From Nitrobacter sp051535215 (GTDB taxonomy: Bacteria > Pseudomonadota > Alphaproteobacteria > Rhizobiales > Xanthobacteraceae), in assembly GCF_051535215.1 (NCBI RefSeq), contig NZ_JBPPLY010000016.1, positions 5,036 to 69,035 on the forward strand: a stretch of DNA of 64,000 nucleotides, given 5' to 3'. The notes below the pieces were generated by a model, which saw only the letters and a list, made by a program, of their open reading frames with translations, had not been told where the DNA came from and did no database searches. The position numbers and the translations under genes were made by a program. The first letter of the stretch is position 1; each line of letters opens with the position of its first letter. Positions 37,087-46,622 of this stretch are shown one piece after another.

Positions 37087-39630
37087 TCATAAATGACGGA
37101 GTACCGTGGCCGGCTTCTGGTTCAGCGCCATCAGCGTGCCAGCTAGCCCCAGCGTCACGGTGACCACAAGCGCGCCGACGACCACCATGGCCGCACTGCC
37201 CGCCTGCCACTCGAAGCCGAGCGTCATCAGCCGCGTCACGATCAGCCAGGCGGCGACCGAACCGGCGGCCACGCCGAACACAGCGGTAGCCGCGCCGATC
37301 ATCAGGTACTCCAGGGTGTAGGCCCCCAGCAGCCGCAACCGGGTGGCTCCGAGGGTCTTGAGGATCACCGCATCGTAGACGCGATGGCGATGGCCCGCCG
37401 CCAGCGCGCCGCCGAGGACGAGAATCGCCGAAATCAGGGTGACGGCGCTGGCGCCCCGGATCGCCAGCACCAGGTTGGTGACGACGGTTCCGATGGTTTC
37501 CAGCGCTTCGCGGACCCGCACGCTCGTCACCATCGGGAAGGCGCCGGCGACGGCCTTGATAATGGCGGCGTCTTCGACAGCGCCATTATGGGGCTCGGTC
37601 AGGGTCGCGATATGAGTGTGCGGCGCGCCGCGAAAGGCGTTGGGCGAGAACACCAATACGAAATTGATGCCGAGGCTCTGCCAATCCACGGTTCGCATGT
37701 TGCTGATGGTGGCGGTGACGTCGCGGCCGAGGACATTCACGACGACGGTGTCGCCGAGCTTGAGCCCAAGTCCGTCGGCAAGCTTCTTCTCGAATGATAC
37801 CAGCGGCGGCCCGTCATAGTCCGGTCCCCACCATTGGCCTTCCACCACCTTCGATCCCTTCGGCACCTCGCCGGTATAGGTCAGGCCGCGATCGCTCTGC
37901 AGCACCCATTCGGCTTCATTTGACGGTTTCAACTTGTCGGCGCGGACGCCGCGGGCCGCAACGATGCGTCCGCGCAGCATCGGGACATCTTCCACCGTCG
38001 CCTGCGGAACCTGCTGCTTGAGAAACACGGTAAACCGGTCCGATACCGACGAGGGAATGTCGATGAAAAAAAACGTCGGCGCGCGCTCCGGCAAGGCGGC
38101 CAGGAACTGGCGTCGCAGATTGCCGTCGATCTGGGTGATCGTGACCAGCACGGCAAGGCCGAGGCCGAGCGAAAGCACCACCGAAGGCGTCAGCGTTCCC
38201 GGACGATGGAGGTTGGCGACCGCAAGCCGCACCATGGTGATTCGGGACCGCGGCAACCGGCGCGCCACTGCCATCAGGGCAAAGGCGATGCCGCGCAACA
38301 ATGCGAACACCATCGCCGAAGCCGCCACGAACACCAGAGCTATGCGCTTGTCATAGGCAAGGCCGACCGCGATCCCGATCAGGAGCGCGATCATGAGCGC
38401 CATCCAGACCAGATAACGGGCCTGCGGCCGGCGCCCCATATTGGTCACCGTGTCCCGAAACAGCGCAGCGACCGGAACGTCATGAACCCGCGCCAGCGGC
38501 CACATGCCGAAGGCCAGCGCCGTCAACAGGCCGTACACGGCCGATAACGCCAATGCGCCGGGATGCAATGCCGGGACCACCGGCAGCGGCAGAAGATGAC
38601 CGAAGGCGCCGACGATGAGGAAGGGTAGCGCCGCGCCGACGGTCAGACCGGCAAACGATCCGAGAGCGGCCAGCACCATGACCTGCGTCAGATAGATCGC
38701 GAACACATCGCGTCCGGTCGCGCCCAGTGCCTTGAAAGCCGCGATGACATCGCGGCGGCGATCGACGTGGCTCTTGACCGCATTTCCGACGCCAACGCCC
38801 CCGACCAGCAAGGCGGCGAGCCCGACCAGGGCCAGATACTGCGTGAATCGCGAGATGGTCCGCTCAAGCTGCGGCGACGCATTGTTGCGGCTGCGGATGT
38901 CCCAGCCCGCCTCCGGCAATGCCGCCCGCGCATCGTCGACCAGCGTCGACGCGGCTCTTTCGTCCGTACCACCGCCGGCGAGCCGCACCCGGTAAATCCA
39001 GCGCACCAGACTCCCTGGCTGCAGCAAGGCGGTGGCGCGCAGGCCGTCGATGCTGGTGAGAAAGCGCGGCCCGAGCCCGACACCTCCCACCAGCTTGTCC
39101 GGTTCGGCGTCCACCGCGCTGCGGATTTCAAAGGTGGCGCTGCCGACCGTAACACGATCGCCGATCTTGAGATCAAGCCGCGCCAGCAGCGTCGGATCGA
39201 CGACCGCGCCGAACACGCCGTCTCGCTCGGCGAGCAGATTGGCCATCGGGAGGTTCGGCGCCAACCTCAGCGCGCCAAGCATGGGATAGGCGCGGTCAAC
39301 CGCCTTGAGTTCAACAAGCGCCAGCTCGCCGTCCGGCGCGCGCGCCATCGCACGCAACGTCCCCGCCACCGAGACATCTCCTCTGGCGCGCAGGAATGCG
39401 ATCTCCTCCGGCGTCGCCTCGCGCTGGATCAGCGAAAACGCGACGTCGCCGCCAAGCAGCGTGCGCCCCTCGCGCGCCAGGCCATCAGACAGGCTCGACG
39501 CCACCGAGCCGACGCCGGCGATCGCCATGACGCCGAGCGCGATGCAGGCGATGAAAACATAGAAGCCGCGCAAGCCGCTGCGCAATTCGCGCAGCGCCAG
39601 ACGGAGTGGCAGGAACGGGGCGCGGGTCAT
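37087..39630 (-). CDS. FtsX/YbbP-like ABC transporter permease
   Basis: This 847-residue permease is of the MacB/FtsX superfamily, large YbbP subtype. It has an N-terminal helix (residues 17-40), a long periplasmic domain, and a first FtsX block (LALVGLAALLVGGVGVGNAV, about 265-390). Further helices and a second periplasmic domain lead to a second FtsX block (about 720-835). It lies 88 bases downstream of its ATPase gene. Such pairs are thought to act on lipid or protein release from the inner membrane rather than on small-molecule uptake; the substrate is unknown. Confidence 0.9.
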   Translation of the reverse strand: MTRAPFLPLRLALRELRSGLRGFYVFIACIALGVMAIAGVGSVASSLSDGLAREGRTLLGGDVAFSLIQREATPEEIAFLRARGDVSVAGTLRAMARAPDGELALVELKAVDRAYPMLGALRLAPNLPMANLLAERDGVFGAVVDPTLLARLDLKIGDRVTVGSATFEIRSAVDAEPDKLVGGVGLGPRFLTSIDGLRATALLQPGSLVRWIYRVRLAGGGTDERAASTLVDDARAALPEAGWDIRSRNNASPQLERTISRFTQYLALVGLAALLVGGVGVGNAVKSHVDRRRDVIAAFKALGATGRDVFAIYLTQVMVLAALGSFAGLTVGAALPFLIVGAFGHLLPLPVVPALHPGALALSAVYGLLTALAFGMWPLARVHDVPVAALFRDTVTNMGRRPQARYLVWMALMIALLIGIAVGLAYDKRIALVFVAASAMVFALLRGIAFALMAVARRLPRSRITMVRLAVANLHRPGTLTPSVVLSLGLGLAVLVTITQIDGNLRRQFLAALPERAPTFFFIDIPSSVSDRFTVFLKQQVPQATVEDVPMLRGRIVAARGVRADKLKPSNEAEWVLQSDRGLTYTGEVPKGSKVVEGQWWGPDYDGPPLVSFEKKLADGLGLKLGDTVVVNVLGRDVTATISNMRTVDWQSLGINFVLVFSPNAFRGAPHTHIATLTEPHNGAVEDAAIIKAVAGAFPMVTSVRVREALETIGTVVTNLVLAIRGASAVTLISAILVLGGALAAGHRHRVYDAVILKTLGATRLRLLGAYTLEYLMIGAATAVFGVAAGSVAAWLIVTRLMTLGFEWQAGSAAMVVVGALVVTVTLGLAGTLMALNQKPATVLRHL

Positions 39631-39644
39631 CTATATCCACTCGT

Positions 39645-39686
39645 CATTCGAGATCGCGCACGAAGTTCGCGAAGCGGGAATGACGG
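39645..39686. repeat. Small intergenic hairpin
   Basis: GTCATTC at 39645 and GAATGAC at 39680-39686 form the ends of an imperfect inverted repeat in the 88-base gap between the ATPase and permease genes. It may moderate read-through or protect the upstream message. Confidence 0.45.
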
Positions 39687-39718
39687 ATGATCTGCGATCC
39701 GGAACAACGGATGATGTG

Positions 39719-40441
39719 TCATTGCGCTGATCCGTCGATGCGGCCCGAGCGCAACCGCACCACGCGGTCGCAGCGTTGGGCGAGCGCGTTGTCGTGGGTG
39801 ACCAGCACCAGCGTCATGCCGCGCTCGGCATGTTTGGCGAAGAGCAGATCGACGATCTGCTGACCTGTCGCCTCGTCCAGATTGCCGGTCGGCTCGTCGG
39901 CGACGAGTATAGCCGGATCGGGCGCGAACGCCCGCGCCAGCGCCACGCGTTGCTGCTCGCCGCCGGACAACTGCGCCGGATAATGATGCTGCCGCTCGCC
40001 GAGACCCACGGCCTCCAATTCTCGCGCCGCGCGAGCCGATGCGTCCGGCGCGCCCGCAAGTTCGAGCGGCACCGCGACGTTCTCGAGCGCCGTCATGGTC
40101 GGGATCAGGTGGAACGACTGGAACACGATGCCGACGTGACGGCCGCGAAATCGCGCGAGGGCGTCCTCGTCGAGAGCATTGAATCGAGTGCCGTCGACCA
40201 CCACCTCTCCGCTGTCAGGACGTTCAAGCCCGGCCATCACCATGAGGAGCGTGGATTTGCCCGACCCGGAGGGGCCGATCAGACCGACAGCTTCGGCGCG
40301 GCCAATGCGGAGATTGATGTCCTTAAGAATATGGACCCGCGCCGCCCCGCTGCCGAGCGTGAGATTGACATTGGCGATGGCGATGGCGTCCGGAACTTCG
40401 GAATAACCCGCCGGTGACGAGCGTTCGATGAGACTGTCCAT
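39719..40441 (-). CDS. ABC transporter ATP-binding protein (YbbA/LolD-like)
   Basis: This 240-residue ATPase of the MacB/LolD/FtsE type starts at 40441 (MDSLIERSSPAG). Walker A is GPSGSGKST (56-64). The other marks are Q-loop GIVFQSFHLIPTMTALENV, signature LSGGEQQRVALARAF, Walker B ILVADEPTGNLD and H-loop THD. The longer frame to 40756 is antisense to the esterase gene. It should power the neighbouring FtsX-like permease. Its start codon overlaps the 5' end of the divergent esterase gene. Confidence 0.93.
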   Translation of the reverse strand: MDSLIERSSPAGYSEVPDAIAIANVNLTLGSGAARVHILKDINLRIGRAEAVGLIGPSGSGKSTLLMVMAGLERPDSGEVVVDGTRFNALDEDALARFRGRHVGIVFQSFHLIPTMTALENVAVPLELAGAPDASARAARELEAVGLGERQHHYPAQLSGGEQQRVALARAFAPDPAILVADEPTGNLDEATGQQIVDLLFAKHAERGMTLVLVTHDNALAQRCDRVVRLRSGRIDGSAQ

Positions 40442-41129
40442 GCGAAAGTCATATGGGACTTCCTTTCCAGCAGTCGAGTGGTTGAAGCGCACGTTTGTGT
40501 GGCTGGCGCTGGGCGGCGCGCTGTTCGCGACATCCGCATTCGCCCAGGCCCCGCCTGGCAGTCCGGTCAAGCTCGTGGTGCTCGGCGACTCCCTAAGCGC
40601 CGGGCTCGGCCTTCCAGCCGCCGCCGCATTCCCCGCGCAACTGGAAAAGGCCTTGCAAAACAAAGGGCTGAATGTCGCGATCGACAATGCAGGCGTTTCC
40701 GGCGACACCGCCTCCGGTGGCCTCGAGCGGCTCGACTGGTCGGTGCCTCCCGGCACTCAGGGTGTGATTCTCGAACTGGGCGCGAACGATGCGCTCCGTG
40801 GCCTCGATCCCAAGGTGACGCGCGCGGCGCTGGAAGATATCCTGAAGCGCCTGAAGGCGCGCGGGGTCGCGGTCCTGTTGTGCGGGATGCTCGCGCCGCC
40901 GAATTTCGGCACCGAATACGCTACACAGTTCAACGCGATCTTTCCCGATCTCGCCAGGGAATACGGCGTGCCGCTTTATCCGTTTTTCCTCGACGGCGTC
41001 GCGGCCAACACAAAGCTCAATCAGGCCGACGGCATGCATCCGACCGCCGACGGCATAGCTGTGATCGTGAAGAAAATCATGCCGATGGTTGAGCCCTTCG
41101 TCCGCGGAATCTCTGCACAGAAGAAGTGA
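40428..41129 (+). CDS. tesA: GDSL/SGNH-family arylesterase (TesA-like), exported
   Basis: This 233-residue lipase/esterase has a signal peptide ending near residue 40 (ATSAFAQ). Block I is VVLGDSLSAGLG with Ser55, then the oxyanion residues (Gly in NAGVSGDT, Asn in LGANDALRG) and the C-terminal DGMHPTADG with the catalytic Asp/His. The family includes E. coli TesA, a periplasmic thioesterase/lysophospholipase. An ATG at 40440 is an equally good start. The gene is divergent from and overlaps the ABC ATPase gene; the two are commonly neighbours in proteobacteria. Confidence 0.9.
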   Translation: MRLSMRKSYGTSFPAVEWLKRTFVWLALGGALFATSAFAQAPPGSPVKLVVLGDSLSAGLGLPAAAAFPAQLEKALQNKGLNVAIDNAGVSGDTASGGLERLDWSVPPGTQGVILELGANDALRGLDPKVTRAALEDILKRLKARGVAVLLCGMLAPPNFGTEYATQFNAIFPDLAREYGVPLYPFFLDGVAANTKLNQADGMHPTADGIAVIVKKIMPMVEPFVRGISAQKK

Positions 41130-41263
41130 AAAACCGCGTGCTTCGCACCGTCACAGAACTACGATAAAAGCGGATACGGTGATTCGCCGCCGAATTGGTT
41201 TCGAACCCCGGTTTTCGCCGCGTGACTTTCGGAACCAAGGTCTCAGCATCGAGGGTATTTGCG

Positions 41264-41800
41264 ATGCCGCGTTTGTTCACCGGGCTGGAGATACCGCCCG
41301 ACGTCTGCCGCATACTGTCCGATCTGCGCGGCGGTCTGCCCGGCGCCCGCTGGATCGACCCCGAAAACTATCATCTCACGCTGCGCTTCATCGGCGATAT
41401 CGACGGCGCCTCCGCCAACGAGATCGCGTCGGTGCTGCTGCGGGTGAACCGCAAGCCATTCGAGGTGACGCTGCGGGGACTGTCCAGTTTCGGCGGCAAA
41501 AAACCCCGCGCCGTCGTTGCCTCTGTGGAACCGAGCGGGCCGCTGGTCGATTTGCAGGCCGAACTCGAACGGCTGATGCAACGCTGCGGGCTCGATCCCG
41601 AGAGCCGCAAGTTCACGCCTCACGTGACGCTCGCACGGCTGCGCGACGCATCCAACCATGACGTCGCGAACTATCTGTCCGTGCGGGGCTATTTTCCGTC
41701 CAAAGTATTCACCGCGGAGCGTTTCGTACTGTTCTCCTCGCGCGCCTCGGTCGGCGGTGGACCCTATGTGGTGGAGGATTCCTACGCGCTCAGCCCGTAA
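41264..41800 (+). CDS. thpR: RNA 2',3'-cyclic phosphodiesterase (2'-5' RNA ligase family)
   Basis: This 178-residue protein is of the 2H phosphoesterase type. The paired H-x-T-x motifs are HLTL (in PENYHLTLRFIGD) and HVTL (in KFTPHVTLARL), each giving one catalytic histidine. FVLFSSRASVGGGPYVVE is the usual C-terminal segment. It hydrolyses 2',3'-cyclic ends on RNA or joins 2'-5' links in vitro. The start at 41264 follows GAGGG; the upstream extension has no similarity. Confidence 0.92.
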   Translation: MPRLFTGLEIPPDVCRILSDLRGGLPGARWIDPENYHLTLRFIGDIDGASANEIASVLLRVNRKPFEVTLRGLSSFGGKKPRAVVASVEPSGPLVDLQAELERLMQRCGLDPESRKFTPHVTLARLRDASNHDVANYLSVRGYFPSKVFTAERFVLFSSRASVGGGPYVVEDSYALSP

Positions 41801-41873
41801 CCGTCCGACCTGCGAGGCTCTTCAACCAATTCACGACTTGCATTTCGGCTGATATGGAGACGTAAGCTGTCCG

Positions 41874-43058
41874 ATGCTTTCGACCTCGCCCACGCTGTTT
41901 CGCGATCACTATCAGGATCTCGTCGCATCGGGCGCGATCGAGGCGGACCCCGCGCAGGCGCGGGTGGCGGAAGCTCTCGCCGCGCTGGACGAGCGGCTCA
42001 TGGCCTACAAGCCGGCGACAAGGTCAGGCTTTCTCGACAAGCTCTTTCATCCCGACCACGCGCCTCCTCCGAAAGGACTTTATATCTACGGCGACGTCGG
42101 GCGCGGCAAGTCCATGCTGATGGACCTGTTCTTCCATGAGAGCGCGGTCCCGCACAAACGCCGCGTTCATTTTCATGAGTTCATGGCCAACGTCCACGAA
42201 CGCATCTTCGCCTTCCGGCAGAGCATCGCGCGGGGCGAGATCGCCGATACCGACGTCATTCAACTCACCGCGGCCTCGATCTTCGAGGAAGCGTGGCTTT
42301 TGTGCTTCGACGAATTCCACGTCACCGATATCGCCGATGCCATGATCCTCGGCCGCCTGTTCGCACGCCTGTTCGAACTCGGCACGGTGGTGGTGGCGAC
42401 ATCCAACGTCCCGCCCGAGGACCTTTATGAGGGCGGCCTCAACCGCGTGCTGTTCTTGCCGTTCATCGAACAGATCGAGGAGCGCATGGAGGTGCTGCGC
42501 CTCGATGCGCGCACCGACTTCCGCATGGAAAAGCTGACAGGCGTCACGATGTGGCTGACGCCCGCCGACGCTAGGGCCGAAGCGGCCCTCGACAAGGGTT
42601 GGGCGCTCATGACAGGCGGCGCGCCGTGCAGGCCTCGCGACATCGCGATCAAGGGCCATACCTTGCGCGTGCCGTGTTCGTCCCACGGCGTTGCCCGGTT
42701 TTCCTTCGCCGACCTCTGTGAGCAGCCGCTTGGCGCTTCCGACTATCTGAGGCTTGCGCGGGACTATCATACCCTCATCATCGATCGCATTCCGGTCATG
42801 AACGAGGCCGACCGCAACGCCGCCAAGCGATTCATCGCGCTGATCGACGCGCTGTATGACAACGGCGTGAAACTGATGGCCTCGAGCGACACCGATCCGC
42901 TGTCGCTCTATCGCGCAAGCGAGGGTTTTGAGGCGAACGAATTCAAGCGGACTTCCTCGCGCCTGATCGAGATGGGCTCGGACTCCTACCTGGCCCAGGC
43001 CCACGGCCGCAGCGATTCCGCCGCCGGCGGCTCCAGCACCGGACTGGTGGAGACATAA
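41874..43058 (+). CDS. zapE: AFG1/ZapE-family ATPase
   Basis: This 394-residue P-loop ATPase has Walker A GDVGRGKS (73-80), Walker B LLCFDEFHVTDIADAM and the sensor VVATSNVPPEDLYEGGL. ZapE binds the Z-ring in E. coli, and the mitochondrial homologue LACE1/Afg1 is linked to respiratory-chain quality control. It is placed just ahead of mdh on the same strand, an arrangement that is frequent in alphaproteobacteria. Confidence 0.94.
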   Translation: MLSTSPTLFRDHYQDLVASGAIEADPAQARVAEALAALDERLMAYKPATRSGFLDKLFHPDHAPPPKGLYIYGDVGRGKSMLMDLFFHESAVPHKRRVHFHEFMANVHERIFAFRQSIARGEIADTDVIQLTAASIFEEAWLLCFDEFHVTDIADAMILGRLFARLFELGTVVVATSNVPPEDLYEGGLNRVLFLPFIEQIEERMEVLRLDARTDFRMEKLTGVTMWLTPADARAEAALDKGWALMTGGAPCRPRDIAIKGHTLRVPCSSHGVARFSFADLCEQPLGASDYLRLARDYHTLIIDRIPVMNEADRNAAKRFIALIDALYDNGVKLMASSDTDPLSLYRASEGFEANEFKRTSSRLIEMGSDSYLAQAHGRSDSAAGGSSTGLVET

Positions 43059-43197
43059 AATCGGTCCCGCCATTGCTGGTCATCGGAGTCGAACCTCAGG
43101 CAGACAGGACGACTTGAACGGGCGGGACGAAAGGTCTAACCACGCTGTTGTCGAGATTTTCCCATCCCGCCTCTTTGCCATCAAAGGATAAATTCCC

Positions 43198-44166
43198 ATG
43201 GCGCGCGACAAGATCGCCCTGATCGGCTCCGGCCAGATCGGAGGAACGCTCGCTCACCTCATCGGGCTGAAAGAACTCGGCGACGTCGTGATGTTCGATA
43301 TCGCCGAAGGCATTCCGCAAGGAAAATCCCTCGATATCGCACAGTCTTCGCCGGTGGAGGGATTCGACGCCAGGCTGACCGGCGCCAACTCCTACGAAGC
43401 GCTTGATGGCGCGAAGGTCTGCATCGTCACTGCCGGCATTCCGCGCAAGCCGGGCATGAGCCGCGACGATCTCCTTAGCATCAATCTCAAGGTGATGGAG
43501 CAGGTCGGCGCGGGCATCAGGAAATATGCGCACGACGCCTTCGTCATCTGCATCACCAATCCGCTCGACGCCATGGTCTGGGCGCTTCAGAAGGCTTCCG
43601 GCCTGCCGGCGAAGAAGGTGGTCGGTATGGCAGGCGTGCTGGACTCGTCACGCTTCCGTTATTTCCTTGCCGACGAATTCGACGTGTCGGTGGAAGACGT
43701 CACAGCCTTCGTGCTCGGCGGCCACGGCGACAGCATGGTGCCGCTGGTGAAGTACTCGACCGTGGCCGGCATTCCGCTGCCGGATCTCGTCAAAATGGGC
43801 TGGACCTCGCAGGCGCGCATCGACGAGATCGTCGAGCGGACCCGCAACGGCGGCGCGGAGATCGTCAACCTGCTGAAGACCGGTTCGGCTTTCTATGCGC
43901 CCGCGACGTCGGCGATCGCGATGGCGGAAAGCTATCTGCGCGACAAGAAGCGCGTGCTGCCATGCGCTGCCTATCTCAACGGCGAATACGGCGTGAAGGA
44001 CATGTATGTCGGCGTACCCGTGGTGATTGGCGCCAGGGGCGTCGAGCGCGTCGTCGAAATCGAACTTGGAGGCAAGGATCGCGAAGCCTTCGACAAATCG
44101 GTCGGCGCGGTTCAGGGGCTCATTGATGCCTGCAAGAAGATCGCGCCCGATCTGCTGGACCGCTAA
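43198..44166 (+). CDS. mdh: Malate dehydrogenase (LDH-like type)
   Basis: Mdh oxidises malate to oxaloacetate with NAD in the TCA cycle. The 322-residue enzyme has the Rossmann motif ALIGSGQIGGTLAH, the substrate-binding arginine segment GIPRKPGMSRDDLL, ITNPLDAMVWAL and the catalytic histidine in VLGGHGDSMVPL. It is the alphaproteobacterial LDH-like type rather than the enterobacterial type. It is the first gene of the TCA block, 240 bases ahead of sucC. Confidence 0.97.
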   Translation: MARDKIALIGSGQIGGTLAHLIGLKELGDVVMFDIAEGIPQGKSLDIAQSSPVEGFDARLTGANSYEALDGAKVCIVTAGIPRKPGMSRDDLLSINLKVMEQVGAGIRKYAHDAFVICITNPLDAMVWALQKASGLPAKKVVGMAGVLDSSRFRYFLADEFDVSVEDVTAFVLGGHGDSMVPLVKYSTVAGIPLPDLVKMGWTSQARIDEIVERTRNGGAEIVNLLKTGSAFYAPATSAIAMAESYLRDKKRVLPCAAYLNGEYGVKDMYVGVPVVIGARGVERVVEIELGGKDREAFDKSVGAVQGLIDACKKIAPDLLDR

Positions 44167-44194
44167 TCGGCCGCGAGGCAACTGTCCGCCTGTC

Positions 44195-44315
44195 CTCGGC
44201 TGGAGCGGAATGGGGAAAAGTGATGCAGCGGTTTCCGCCGGCATCCCGCTTTGGAATATTGGTATCGACCACGTTGATGATTTTGGATCAATTCGAGCCA
44301 AGATCGTCTGATCTA
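44195..44315. repeat. Possible intergenic repeat element between mdh and sucC
   Basis: The segment has the look of an interspersed element: GGAGCGGAATGGGGAAAAGTG at its left end and an imperfect palindrome near 44277-44312 (TTTTGGATCAATTC/GAGCCAAGATC). Only one copy lies in this window. The rest of the 240-base gap presumably holds the sucC promoter. Confidence 0.4.
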
Positions 44316-44406
44316 GTGTATCGCCGGTCAGTCTGTGACAGACGAAGACAGGTGAAGTCGAACATTTCGTGCCAATTGTCACTGCCACGCGTCGGAGACC
44401 ATCACG

Positions 44407-45606
44407 ATGAACATCCACGAGTATCAGGCCAAGGCGTTGCTGCGCGAATTCGGCGTGCCGGTCTCTCGCGGGATTCCGGTGCTGAAAGCATCGGAAGCCG
44501 AAGCGGCGGCGAACACGCTGGGCGGCCCGGTCTGGGTGGTGAAAAGTCAGATCCATGCAGGTGGCCGCGGCAAGGGCAAATTCAAGGAAGCCTCCGCCGG
44601 CGATAAAGGCGGTGTCCGTCTCGCCAAATCGGTCGCCGAGGTCAGCGAGTTCGCCAAACAGATGCTCGGGGCCACGCTGGTCACGGTGCAGACCGGCCCC
44701 GCCGGCAAGCGGGTCAATCGGCTCTACATCGAGGAAGGCTCCGACATCGACAAGGAGTTCTATCTATCTGCGCTGGTCGACCGTGAGACCTCGCGGGTCG
44801 CGTTCGTCGTTTCCACCGAGGGTGGCGTGAACATCGAGGACGTCGCCCACAAAACGCCTGAGAAAATCGTGACCTTCTCGGTCGATCCCGCCACCGGCAT
44901 CATGGCTCATCACGGCCGCACCGTCGCCAAGGCGCTGGGTCTTTCCGGCGACCTCGCCAAGCAGGCGGACAGGCTGGTCACGCAGCTTTACACCGCCTTC
45001 ATCGCCAAGGACATCGCGCTCCTGGAGATCAACCCGCTGGTCGTAACCAGGCAGGGTCAGTTGTGCGTGCTCGACGCCAAGGTGTCTTTCGATAGCAATG
45101 CGATGTTCCGCCATTCCGACGTGCTGGCGCTGCGCGACGAGACGGAGGAAGATCCCAAGGAAATCGAGGCGTCGCGTTTCGACCTGAGCTATGTTGCGCT
45201 CGACGGACAGATCGGTTGCATGGTCAACGGCGCCGGCCTTGCGATGGCGACCATGGACATCATCAAGCTCTACGGCATGGCGCCTGCGAACTTCCTCGAC
45301 GTCGGCGGCGGCGCGACAAAGGACAAGGTCGCGGCCGCCTTCAAGATCATCACCGCCGATCCGAACGTGAAGGGCATCCTGGTCAATATCTTCGGCGGCA
45401 TCATGAAATGCGACGTCATTGCCGACGGCGTCGTCGCCGCGGTGAAGCAGGTCGGCCTCAATGTCCCGCTGGTAGTTCGCCTCGAAGGCACCAACGTCGA
45501 CGCCGGCAAAAAGATCATCCGCGAGTCCGGTCTCAACGTGCTGCCCGCCGACGATCTCGACGATGCCGCGCAGAAGATCGTCAAGGCCGTGAAAGGGGTC
45601 GGGTAA
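44407..45606 (+). CDS. sucC: Succinyl-CoA ligase (ADP-forming) beta subunit
   Basis: SucC carries the ATP-grasp nucleotide site and, with SucD, makes ATP (or GTP) from succinyl-CoA. The 399-residue sequence starts MNIHEYQAKALLREFGVPV. It has the nucleotide segment VVKSQIHAGGRGKGKFKEA, the metal-binding region EINPLVVT and the C-terminal GGGATKDKVAAAFKII. Its stop abuts the sucD start without spacing, typical of the sucCD operon. Confidence 0.97.
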   Translation: MNIHEYQAKALLREFGVPVSRGIPVLKASEAEAAANTLGGPVWVVKSQIHAGGRGKGKFKEASAGDKGGVRLAKSVAEVSEFAKQMLGATLVTVQTGPAGKRVNRLYIEEGSDIDKEFYLSALVDRETSRVAFVVSTEGGVNIEDVAHKTPEKIVTFSVDPATGIMAHHGRTVAKALGLSGDLAKQADRLVTQLYTAFIAKDIALLEINPLVVTRQGQLCVLDAKVSFDSNAMFRHSDVLALRDETEEDPKEIEASRFDLSYVALDGQIGCMVNGAGLAMATMDIIKLYGMAPANFLDVGGGATKDKVAAAFKIITADPNVKGILVNIFGGIMKCDVIADGVVAAVKQVGLNVPLVVRLEGTNVDAGKKIIRESGLNVLPADDLDDAAQKIVKAVKGVG

Positions 45607-46491
45607 ATGTCCGTTCTGATCGACAGGAACACAAAGGTCATCTGCCAGGGCTTCACCGGCAAGAACGGCACGTTCCATTCCGAGGCCGCGATCGCTTACG
45701 GCACCAAAATGGTCGGCGGCACCTCGCCGGGCAAAGGCGGCAGCAAGCACCTCGACCTGCCGGTGTTCGACACCGTGCGTGAAGCGCGCGAGGCCACCGG
45801 CGCCGATGCCAGCGTGATCTATGTCCCGCCGCAGGGCGCGGCCGATGCGATATGCGAGGCGATCGACGCCGAGACCCCGCTGATCGTCTGCATCACCGAG
45901 GGCATTCCGGTGCTCGACATGGTGCGGGTCAAGCGGTCGCTGTCGGGATCGAAGTCGCGGCTGATCGGGCCGAATTGTCCGGGGGTCGTCACCGCCGGCG
46001 AATGCAAGATCGGCATCATGCCGGCCAACATCTTCAAGCCGGGCAATGTCGGCATCGTCTCCCGCTCGGGCACGCTGACCTACGAAGCGGTATTTCAGAC
46101 CAGCCAGGAAGGTCTGGGACAAACAACCGCGGTCGGCATCGGCGGCGACCCGGTCAAGGGCACCGAATTCATCGACGTGCTGGAAATGTTTCTCGCCGAT
46201 CCCAAGACCACATCGATCGTGATGATCGGCGAGATCGGCGGCTCGGCCGAGGAAGACGCCGCCCAGTTTTTGATCGACGAAGCCAGACGCGGCCGCAGCA
46301 AGCCGACAGTCGGCTTCATCGCCGGCGTCACCGCGCCGCCCGGCCGCCGCATGGGCCATGCTGGCGCCATCATCTCCGGCGGCAAGGGCGACGCCGCGTC
46401 CAAGACCGCCGCCATGGAAGCTGCCGGCATCATTGTCTCGCCGTCTCCGGCGCGGCTCGGAAAGACTCTTGTCGAAAAGTTGAGATCGTGA
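45607..46491 (+). CDS. sucD: Succinyl-CoA ligase (ADP-forming) alpha subunit
   Basis: SucD binds CoA and carries the phosphorylated histidine. The 294-residue protein opens SVLIDRNTKVICQGFTGKNG, the CoA-binding Rossmann fold. It has GPNCPGVVTAGECKIG in the centre and the active H251 in RRMGHAGAIISGGKG. It begins directly after the sucC stop. The next gene, sucA, follows after 131 bases. Confidence 0.97.
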   Translation: MSVLIDRNTKVICQGFTGKNGTFHSEAAIAYGTKMVGGTSPGKGGSKHLDLPVFDTVREAREATGADASVIYVPPQGAADAICEAIDAETPLIVCITEGIPVLDMVRVKRSLSGSKSRLIGPNCPGVVTAGECKIGIMPANIFKPGNVGIVSRSGTLTYEAVFQTSQEGLGQTTAVGIGGDPVKGTEFIDVLEMFLADPKTTSIVMIGEIGGSAEEDAAQFLIDEARRGRSKPTVGFIAGVTAPPGRRMGHAGAIISGGKGDAASKTAAMEAAGIIVSPSPARLGKTLVEKLRS

Positions 46492-46622
46492 TTCAAACTT
46501 TGGTTCTTTTCGGCGCGAAGTTCCACCCTAAATAAGGTAAATATTCAAATTCACGCTGATTCCGACCCGGAACAGCACACGCGTTGTCTTTTTCGCAAGA
46601 CTAGAAATCGTCAGGACGCGAT

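Noticed and set aside
44764..46359. 531-codon minus-strand frame opposite sucC/sucD
   Set aside because: Antisense shadow of two clear enzyme genes. Low-complexity composition rich in Arg, Asp and His.
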